In this document: positions 55,708 through 64,000 of the stretch, in pieces
How positions within the stretch are numbered: position 1 is the stretch's first letter
Layout of the letters: every line of letters starts with the position of its first letter
Origin: Mikania micrantha
Taxonomy: Eukaryota > Streptophyta > Magnoliopsida > Asterales > Asteraceae
Assembly: GCA_009363875.1 (NCBI GenBank)
Contig: CM018680.1
Span: forward strand, 57,543,088 to 57,607,087
DNA: 64,000 bases
Direction: 5' to 3'
Position numbers and translations under genes: made by a program
The notes under the pieces: model-generated
What the model was told of the DNA's origin: nothing
The model's database searches: none
What the model saw: the letters and a program-made list of their open reading frames with translations, nothing else

Positions 55708-58459
55708 ATGGCAGAGAAATTCACCCTAGACCCTCATAACACCGGTTCTGCCACGAAGCCACCAATCTTGGTTAGACACCAATATAACATTATATTTGGC
55801 AGAGGCGGATGTTACACTTCCTGTCCAATAATCATATAGGATGTTGGAAGTCTGTCATGTTCGGACCACATAAACCAACGGTCCTGGACACGGAGACGGG
55901 AGATAATGTCCCGAAAGGTCCTCGAAATTATACCGAAGAAGATTACCAGAAGTTGGAGCTTGATGCAAAGGCACATGCTCAACTGGCTATGGACCTTCCT
56001 AATGAAATATACTCTGGTCTTCTTCACCACGAGTCTGCTAAAGACTGGTGGGATGCTCTAAAAGAGCAATTCGATGGCACCGAAGATGTTATGGCTAATA
56101 CCAGAGAGATATTAGCTCAACAATACAAGACATTCTCCCAACTAAATATTGAGTCATTGACTCAGCAGTTTGAACGATTCACTTCTCTCTTAAGTGAATT
56201 AAAACTTGCTGGTCAAGTGTACCCCCTGTCTCTGTTCTGAATCGTTTCTTGAGATCTCTGCGTGAAAAAATGGGAAACTTATTCCATTGTCATGAGATCC
56301 TCTCTGGACTTTGGCAAACTCTCGCTTACCTAACTTCATGATAAGTTGCTCACCTTTGAGCAAGAGATTGACCAGAAAAGAAAACTAATAAAGTCTGGTA
56401 AATCAACTGAGGAGTATGTTCAAGGGAACACAGCCCTTCTAAGTCATAACTCTGAGACAAATGATCAGGGTTATGATGAATACATAGGCATAACTACTGG
56501 CCTCACTTCTTCTTCCTGTGATGACCACTCTCCTATTTCTGATCATCTGTGCTTTATCATGGATGATCTCCATCAAGTTCCAAGTGATGACTTGGAAGAG
56601 ATGGACATTCTTCACCAACTGACCCTCTTGAGCATAAGAACGAATAAGTTCTACAAGAGGACCGGAAGGAAATTTCCTGGTATTCATGGGAAAACCAGGT
56701 TCGGCCTAAATAAGGCTAAGGTCCAATGCTATAGATGTCATGGCACTGGACACTTTTCCAGGGAGTGCAAAAATGCTCCCAACTCAAATTCTTCACCGTA
56801 TGTGACTTTCCCTAACTCACAATCACATACTTTTTCTGCACCTTTTTCTTCTTCTTCTTCTTCTTCTTCTTCTTCTTCCTCATCTTTCAGAAGGCACAAC
56901 AATTCTCAGGAGTCAGCATACATTGTACAGACCCCTCCTCCTACCAATGTACAATTTGTACAAGCTGCCAATGGTAGCATGTATCAACTTACTCCCGCAC
57001 CTCTTCAAATTGTTGCACCATCCCCTTCTCAAATAAGTGTACCAGGCCCTGTTGTCCAGCCCCTTCTTCGAGTCAACCGGCTCTTTTCACTCAAGAGTAC
57101 GTAGACTAGAGCAGCCTGCCTGAAGATGTAGGCTATGCTCTCATCACCTCTGAACCAACAGATTTCGCTCTCATGGCTGTTGGTGATGATTCTTCTTCTT
57201 CTGAACAACCTGCTGCAGACCTTCCTGATGTGCAGGTATCTTCGTCTACTCTAGAAAAACTATGTACCGATGCGTGCATAGAGGCTTTTGCAAAAATATA
57301 GAAAGCCAACATGTTGCTTCAACAACAAAATCAGGAGTTGGAGCAACTGCTAGATAACAAAAATTCTGAAATAGAAAAACTAATAAAGAATAAAGACAGT
57401 CAAATCTCTATCCTAATGACTGAAAAATCCACTCTACAAGCTCTATTCGATTTGCAAAATGAAAAATATGCATCTTGTAGAGATGAACTGTCTCAGACCA
57501 AGGTCAGCTGTGACAAGTGGGTTGAATCCTGCAAAGGGTTCAAAATGCTCTTAAGTAAGCAAGTTCACAGCAAGGCCAAATTTGGAATCGGGTATAATCA
57601 TAGTAGTCCTCCAGAGGACTATGCCCCGATTGACAATGAAATAAAAGAGACTCATTCTGAGCCCATCTCCCCCACCTTTCTTCCGGATGAAATTCCATCC
57701 TTAACAATCACCCCTCCAAGAGTGTACCAACCTCAGCAGTTTCCTACGTTTGTTTATCTCACTGAAACTAACGTTGAGAAACTGGAGGAAACACCCTTGG
57801 AAAGTAATCAAAATAATAATTCTTCTAAACAAACTGAGATTGCTCCAACCATGAGCCCTACTCAAAGTTCGGAAGGTACAAGTCTTCTTAAAACCTCTGA
57901 TAATCATGCTGCCCGCCTTGACAAAGGAAAGAGGCCCATGATTGACATCAGATTTCCTCCTTCTCATCCTCATCCACCCTATCCAATAATGAAGGCAAAT
58001 AAGCCTTTCATCCCCAACTACTCCTCTCTATCTCCTGCTTGTCTAAAGTGTTTCAAGTATAATCACACTACTGAAAACTGTTGGACAAAAACTCCCTTGG
58101 AGAAAGCTAGAGACAAACTGAATGCAGAAAGATTGAAAGCCGAACAAGGTTCCTCATCTAAAGGGAACCTCCCTAATAAGATGAAGAAATCAAAGAAGAC
58201 TAATAGATCTTCAGCTAACAGTTCAATAAGATCTAACTCCCATCCATCTCTTCGCTTGTCCTCTCCTCCATCTGCTTCTCTCGGGCCATTCATCCTTGGA
58301 ACACCACCTTCTTACACCATGGTGACTCCTGCTGCCCATTCTCCTGCTGATGTGAACCCTTCTTCCGTGGATTCACAAAACAATATCTTGCATCAAAATC
58401 AGCAACAACTGATACTGATGATGCAGAAATTGATGAATAACTCTCAGCAAAACAAATAA
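55708..58459 (+). pseudogene. Sirevirus A gag
   Basis: It opens at ATG 55708 (MAEKFTLDPHN). The gag core (SAKDWWDALKEQFDGTEDVMANTREILAQQYKTF) lies at 56030-56150, a first CCHC knuckle (CYRCHGTGHFSREC) at about 56728-56770, a Ser run encoded by a CTT repeat at 56847-56878, a coiled coil at about 57311-57560 and a second CCHC knuckle (CLKCFKYNHTTENC) at about 58039-58080. Breaks: a small deletion/frame change near 55800-55830, a frame change near 56225, in-frame TAGs near 57110 and 57299, and other frame switches. The large size and paired knuckles are usual for Sireviruses. Confidence 0.85.
56847..56878 (+). repeat. (CTT)n microsatellite within gag
   Basis: About ten CTT/TTC units encoding a polyserine run. 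Confidence 0.9.
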
Positions 58460-58524
58460 ACATCTTCTCTTTCTTCTAAAAATAAAACAAGACCCATATC
58501 TAACCTATTGAAATTAATTCTCAT

Positions 58525-61241
58525 GTGCAGAGACCTTCTTCAAACCAAAATCATCTATGGTATGTGGACAGTGGAGGCTCTAGGCAAATGACAGGATGCA
58601 GATCCATTTTAAACAACTTCATTCCAAAGAATGGAGGATATGTTTCCTTTGGAAATAATGTAAAAGGTTGGATAGTAGGGTCTGGTTCTGTCCTGAGTGG
58701 AAAACTGCACTTTAAGGATGTAAGCTTAGTTGAAAATCTCATGTTTAATCTCTTGAGCGTCTCCCAACTAGCTGACAAGAACTTTAGTTCATTTTTCACC
58801 AAGGACAGTTGTAAAATTCTTTCTCCAGAAATAAATTCAAAAATAAAGATCTTAATTGATCAACACACCTTGCTAACGAAAAAAAGAAGTGGAAATGTTT
58901 ATGTTGTATACATGACCACTGATTCTCAAAAATCCTCTCCTACTTGTTTAATAGCCAAATCATCATCTTCTGAAACTGTCCTTTGGCACAGAAGATTCAG
59001 TCACCTTAACCACCAATCTCTTCATAAGCTTTATACCCTTTCTTTAGTAAGAGGATTACCTTCCAAAGAATTTCACTTCGAAGGTCAATGTGAATCTTGC
59101 TTAAAGGGAAAGAAACATAAAACATCACTTAAGTCTATTGAGGAGTCCAAAACAACTAACTGTCTCAATCTCCTTCATATGGATCTTTTTTGTCCAGTGA
59201 AGGTAGCCAGTTTGGCAAGAAGGAGATATTGTTTAGTTGTTGTGGATGACTACTCAAGATTTTGCGGACCTTCTTTCTTTTCAGCAAAGATAAGACTTCT
59301 AATAAAAAAATTTCCCTTATCACCCAACTTGAAAGACAATTTGGTCTTCCTGTCAAAACAATAAGGAGTGATAATGGGACTGAATTCAAGAACCAAGTTC
59401 TTGATAAGTTCTGCATCTCTAAAGGAATCCTCAGACAATATAGTGTTCCTAGAACTCCCGCTCAAAATGGAGTTGTGGAAAGAAAGAATAGGACACTTAT
59501 TGAAGATGCAAGAACTATGCTTGCAGATTCAGGATTGCCTTTATCCTTTTGGGCTGAGGCAGCGAACACTGCTTGCTATGTCTTAAACAGAGTTCACATT
59601 GTGAAAAGACATAACAAGACTACCTATGAAGTTCTTTATAACATAAAGCCTCTCATTTCTTTCTTTAAAGTCTTTGGGTATCCTTGTTTCATTCTGAACA
59701 CAAAAGACTTTTTATCCAAGTTTGCTGCTAAAGTTGACTCTGGATATTTTGTTGGATATTCTCAGACCTCTAAGGCTTACCGAGCTTTCAATCTTGGGAC
59801 CAAAATTGTTGAGGAAACTATTGATGTCAAATTCAATGATTCTGCATCAACTTCATCTTTCCCTTCTGCTCCTAATGACCTCTTCGATCTTGAAAGCTTC
59901 ACCCACATTTCTTCTACCCCTTCTTCTTCTCCTTCTTCAGAATCATGTCAAACTTCTGAAGATCTATCCTCTCTTGAGGAGTGTTCTGTCTCTAATTTCT
60001 TTACCTCCATTCCTTCGTATCAAATAAATTCTCAAGACCAAGATGAACAAATATCTACTCCTTTATCCCCAGCCTTGGATAATGTACCTATAGATGTTCC
60101 TGAACATGTTCATGCTTGCCCTTTAGAAAATTCTCCTCGCCCCACTGAAAACTCACCTTCTTCCGATGCTGCCTCCTTAAATAACTGTTTGGACATCATT
60201 CCCTTCAGCAGAAATCATCCTTTAGAACAAATCTTGGGTGATTTAAATAAAGGCGTTCAAACTAGGAGCCAGATTTCAAACTTCTGCCTTCATGCAGCCT
60301 TCTTGTCCCAAGTTGAGCCTTCCAAATATCAGGAAGCCCTTAAAGATAATAATTGGGTAGAGGCTATGCAAGATGAACTATTACAGTTAAAAAGGGAAAA
60401 CTTTTGGACTCTCTGCCCCTTACCAGCAGGAAAATACCCTATCGGAAATAGATGGGTATTCAGAAATAAAACAGATGTAAGAGGAATCATGATCAAAAAT
60501 AAAACCAGATTCGTAGTGCAAGGTTACTGCCAAGAGGAAGTCATCGATTATGATGAAACCTTTGCTCCCACGGCCAGACTAGAAGCCATCAGACTCTTCC
60601 TAGCATTTGTCATATCCCATAATATAAAGGTATATCAAATGGATATAAAAAGTGCATTCCTGTATGGGACAATAAAGGAGGAAGTCTATGTGTGTCAACC
60701 TCCAGGATTTGATGATGTTCATCATCCTGATTGGGTGTGCAGACTAGACAAAGCACTTTATGGTCAGAAACAGGCACCCAGAGCATGGCATGATACTCTC
60801 TCTCAATTTCTTCTTTCTAATAAATTTTCCCCAGGAACCATTGATAAGACTTTTTTCATCAAGAGGGTAGACAAGAAATTTTACTCGTCCAAGTTTGAAA
60901 TGAGTGCTTTAAGTGAACTAAAAATAGTTTTAGGACTCCAAGTAAAACAAACCCCCAATGAGACTTTCATTGATCAATCTAAATATGTAAAGGATCTTTT
61001 AAATAAATTTGATATGAATGATTGCAAAATAATTTCTACCTCCATGGCTACAAGTCCAGGAATAAGTCCAGATGAAAATGGTGAGCCTCTAGATCAAACC
61101 ATCTACAGGTGCATGATTGGATCTTTGATGTATCTTACTACATCTAGGCCAGACATCATGTATGCAACATGTGTTAGTGCAAGATACCAATCAGCCCTCA
61201 AACATTCCCATTTGTCATTTGCGAAGAGGATACTCAGATAT
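58525..61241 (+). pseudogene. Sirevirus A pol: protease, integrase, RT (catalytic motif deleted)
   Basis: Protease WYVDSGGSRQMTG near 58558; pre-integrase HHCC (LWHRRFSHLNHQSL ... CESCLKGKKH) at 58980-59120; integrase core with HMDLFCP, VVDDYSRF, RSDNGTEFKN (near 59365) and GVVERKNRTL (near 59470); RT with NRWVFRNKTD (60450), VYQMDIKSAFLYG (60630) and ALYGQKQAPRAWHDTL (60755). Between FFIKRVDKK and SKFEMS (about 60870-60890) roughly 35 residues usual in the family, including the YVDD active site, are absent without loss of frame. One frame break lies near 59270. The last residues (after ILRYL) read into the LTR of Sirevirus B. Confidence 0.88.
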
Positions 61242-61945
61242 CTTTTTAAGCTACAAGAAACTCGAGTAATAGTTGTTTAACCAGGAACAATGCTTTAGAC
61301 ACTTAGTCAAAGCTTAGGTTTCAGCTCCCTCTAACGTTTTGCACAAGTTATTTTCGTTGTTTTAGTTTTCTTGCCTAGAAAGAGAGAAGATAAGAGATAG
61401 AAAGCACAAGGAAATTTGGGGGAAGTCATCCTTAATTATTCAGAGAATGTTGGTACTTAAATACCCAAACATTCTGAGATACAAGACAAGAAATAATAAG
61501 ACAAATAGCTGACATTATTACAGACACTGATACAACAGACTAGTACAAAAATACAAAGTCAACAACAACGGAAACAAGAGTCTTCAGTAGTCTTCAGGTC
61601 TTCCGATGTTGAAGTAGATGTACTGGAGTTCAGTGTTTATTCTTTCGGAAGATGTTCATTGGAAGCTGATTAAGTAATCAGTTATTTGCGAAGAGAAGAT
61701 TGTCTTCCGAGTCATTTGACTTCTTCCGATGCAGAGGTTGTCTTTCGATGATGTCAGGATCAGCTAGTGTCTTCTGAGGGAAACAAGTTCAGCAGCACTT
61801 CTTTTTGGCGAAGCTTCCGCTGATAGCCTTTCGATACTGAAGAAGTTCTTCAATCAGAAGGGGAGCATCCACGGCTTGTCTATCCGAGGTTTTATTCAAG
61901 TGTCTGGCTTCAGTGGTTTTGCTCATCAGTCCTTATTTTCCAACA
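61242..61945 (-). repeat. 3' LTR of Sirevirus B
   Basis: The minus strand starts TGTTGGAAAATAAGG at 61945 and matches the Sirevirus A LTR through to about 61242 with many substitutions. Confidence 0.85.
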
Positions 61946-61957
61946 ATCTCCCTCTGG
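61946..61957 (-). other. Polypurine tract of Sirevirus B
   Basis: On minus: ccagagggagat, directly before the LTR start. Confidence 0.85.
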
Positions 61958-64000
61958 ACTGATGAAGCCAAAACCTACTTATTTTTTTTAAAGCCAGACC
62001 AATTTTATTCCTAAGAGTTCGAACATAGTTCAGAACTTCATACTCTGTATCAGCATTGTCTAGAGTCTTGTGCTGCAGTTCCTTCAGATCATTAGTTGGT
62101 AGGGTGAGAATCTCATCCCAATTTGAGAAGAAGGTTCTTGAGCCATTGAATCTCTCTATGGCCATACTCTTGGAGACAAAGTCATAGAACCATCTCTTTA
62201 TTCTTATTCTTGAGTTCTTGATCTAAGGAGGCTGACTTTTAGCAGATGGATGTTCGGCAGACCCAGCACCTAGAGTTTCTAAAGGTGCATTTAGCAAATG
62301 ATCAATCACTGTGCTTGGGTTGGCATCCTTGAGCTGAGTCACTGTAGAAGGATAGGGGGTGACATCTTTCCAGAGCTCATGGTGGTGCTTGTTCTCTCTT
62401 TTGAACTTAGACCATTCATCGAACAGAACTTCATCTCTCCATCTTGTTATTTTGTTCTTTGGTCCCCATTGATTTTGGATGAGGATATGTTTTATTCTTT
62501 TCCTCTGCTCAAGGATCTTTTTCTTTCTTACTTCAGCTTTTATTCTTTCAGATAAAACTTTAGCTTCATTTCTGAGGCTAGTGATATCCCAGTTACGGAA
62601 ATTTCTACCTTGTATTTCCCTTCATCCAATAGGTACTTGATCAGCTGCTCCCTCTCAGCTTGATAGGCCTTATCTTGCTGCTGATCCAATTTGGCTATTT
62701 GTTCTTGATAGGTCCTTACCAGTTCAACTCCTGAGAGACCAGTGGCTTCAAGACCAGCCAGAATCAAGTTTTCCTTCTCTGTTTCTTTATTCTTTATCTT
62801 CCGGAGGTCTTCATCGGAAGGGAAGGGAAGGTCCTAACAGGTGAGTAGGACTCCTTTATTATAGAGGTTTGTGGCTTCTCAACATCTGCTAATCTTATTG
62901 GTAAGGGAGTTGTGGTGGTGTTTGGAGGATCAGACTCATCATCATCAGCCAATATAAGCCTTCTCTTTCTTGAAACAAGAGAGGCAATGGGCTGATCATC
63001 ATTTGAGTCTGAGGTGGGTTTTTGAGCAGGGGTTAGAGGTTTATGAGGTAGGTTATTGAGGGTTTTGGTTTTTCTAACCACACTCTTTTGTCTTCTTGAG
63101 AAAGACTGAGTGATTATTGGGGTTGGCTTTTGGGCAATGTTGGAGGCATTGAGAGAGATAGGAAGGGAAGACAGTTCGAGAAGGGTTTGAGAAGTAGAGT
63201 TTGGAGAAAGAGTGGGTGAACTTTCTTTATTGGTTTGTGTGGAGGAAGATGCGGCAGTGGTTATGGGCTTGGTTTGCTCAGTGGGAGCTGATTTGGAAGG
63301 TCTGGGTTTTCTGGACACTCCAGATGTCCCAGTGATTATTTGAGCCTCGGCTTCCTTTTGCTTCTGCTCTGAGCTGGCTTTGGAATCTTGAGTTTGGAAC
63401 TGTTGATCCAATGCTGCTTTGAGAAGTGCCTCTTGGTTCTGTAGCCTTATTTGTTTCATCCTCCTTTGCTAAGTCTTGTCTTCTGCTCTTTTAGAAGCTT
63501 GGGCAGCAGACATGAGCCTTTCATTTTCCCTCTTTTTGGCTTCATCAGCCTGTTCTTTGAACCAAGGAAAAGGAGGAGCAATCCTAGTAAGGGACTCAAG
63601 AAATCTGGTATGGTTAGTGATTTCATGTTGTAAGGAGGAGACTTTGGTATCTACTGAAATTTTCAGCAGATTCAATTGGATCTTTTGAGTGGTGAGGAAT
63701 TGATGGGTAAAGGATTGAAGCAGGGAGGTAAGTTGGTTGTGATAAGAAGTGGGTTTAACACTTCTTGAAGAACCTTAGGTAAGAAGGTGGTGGCAGTGGA
63801 AGTAGGGAAAGTTTTTCTTCCTAAACAATCTTTTTAGGCTTCTTAGGCTTAGAGGCTTTGGAAGAAGTTTTTGTTTTGGCCGGTACCTTTACAGGTGCGG
63901 AAGAGGAGGTGGATGTGGGTTCACCAAGGATGGGTGTTTCCTCAGTGTCATCCGTTTGTTTTGGATCAGTGTTCAACCTAGTGAACACTTGTTTGTCAAT
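61958..64000 (-). pseudogene. Post-pol ORF of Sirevirus B (env-like position), broken
   Basis: Sireviruses often carry an extra ORF between pol and the 3' LTR. Here the minus strand shows a Lys/Ser/Thr/Pro-rich stretch at the right edge (63998-63830), a helical Lys/Glu-rich region (63675-63469), then a long low-complexity segment rich in Ser, Thr, Pro and basic residues (63459-62794), a coiled-coil-like stretch (62767-62540) and a C-terminal part (62165-61958). I see no signal peptide or transmembrane segment. An in-frame TAG separates 63469 from 63459, and frames change near 62790 and 62200. Its function is unknown; the label rests on position only. Confidence 0.55.

Larger units (their letters stand above)
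54795..61241 (+). mobile_element. Sirevirus (Ty1/copia) A, 5' LTR to RNase H boundary
   Basis: 5' LTR, iMet primer site, long gag with two zinc knuckles, and pol to the end of RT. It inserted in the LINE 2 endonuclease region (candidate TSD GGACC at 54790-54794). At about 61242 it is interrupted by the 3' LTR end of the oppositely oriented Sirevirus B; the rest lies beyond the window. Confidence 0.88.
61242..64000 (-). mobile_element. Sirevirus B, 3' end, minus strand, nested in Sirevirus A
   Basis: Minus orientation: 3' LTR at 61945 down to about 61242, PPT at 61957-61946, and post-pol coding sequence to the right edge. The LTR is homologous to the Sirevirus A LTR but diverged. Its 3' terminus adjoins A's RT coding sequence directly, as expected for an insertion; the exact end is uncertain by about 10 bases because the usual ...CA is not intact. 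Confidence 0.8.

Noticed and set aside
61242..61945. Inverted LTR as evidence of a fold-back or palindromic rearrangement of one element
   Set aside because: A polypurine tract and further coding sequence of the minus-strand element follow the inverted LTR, so a simple nested insertion of a second copy explains it.

Overview
This window is plant nuclear DNA. The evidence is spliceosomal introns, plant Ty3/gypsy and Sirevirus-type Ty1/copia elements primed by initiator tRNA-Met, plant L1-type LINEs, a Mutator-like (MULE) element and hAT-type MITEs. The protein flavour of the retroelements and the 2-3.5 kb LTRs fit a eudicot, plausibly Asteraceae; that is an inference from family resemblance. 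Nearly all of the window is nested transposable elements. I find one convincing host gene, a three-exon bHLH transcription factor at 22537-24272 on the plus strand.

Layout. 1-508: start of a minus-strand LTR that cut into gypsy element 1. 509-6957: 3' half of gypsy element 1 (broken pol plus a 3.5 kb 3' LTR), itself inserted in a minus-strand copia element whose gag, primer-binding site and LTR occupy 6958-9747. 9844-20068: a complete minus-strand gypsy element with LTRs, PBS, PPT and a perfect 5-bp target duplication (GATTT), disabled by nonsense and frameshift changes. 20074-27120: gene island with a rearranged fragment of the bHLH locus split by a 712-bp hAT element, a possible promoter MITE, the bHLH gene, and AT-rich spacer with microsatellites. 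27129-27416: CCGGTT-type MITE. 27474-41037: a defective MULE with TIRs of about 180 bp and a perfect 9-bp TSD. It holds only the SWIM and C-terminal zinc-knuckle parts of a transposase and has been hit twice, by a 2237-bp solo LTR (28202-30438) and by a very young non-autonomous LARD-like LTR element (30602-40440, two 3183-bp LTRs, no gag/protease/RT). 42283-43038: two more MITEs. 44761-54794: two decayed minus-strand LINEs, the second split by another 2237-bp solo LTR (50893-53129). 54795-61241: plus-strand Sirevirus whose RT has lost its catalytic motif in frame. It is interrupted from about 61242 to the right edge by a second, minus-strand Sirevirus showing its 3' LTR and a post-pol (env-position) ORF.

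The most interesting signal is not a protein. The solo LTRs and the LARD carry arrays of short perfect hairpins with 3-5 nt loops whose stem pairs change together between copies and between families (for example TCCACA/TGTGGA, TTCACA/TGTGAA, TCTACA/TGTAGA, TTTACA/TGTAAA, TCCGCA/TGCGGA, all around a loop of about 4 nt). A second hairpin class has fixed flanks GTAAG and GGCATTGG. A GCG-GTA-CGC hairpin sits near the LTR start and a TTAGTYC/GRACTAA hairpin near the LTR end. In each LTR the array lies between a consensus-like 5' splice site and a 3' splice site, suggesting a structured intron inside the LTR leader. Function is unknown; packaging or dimerisation of non-autonomous copies, or a small-RNA source, are hypotheses only.
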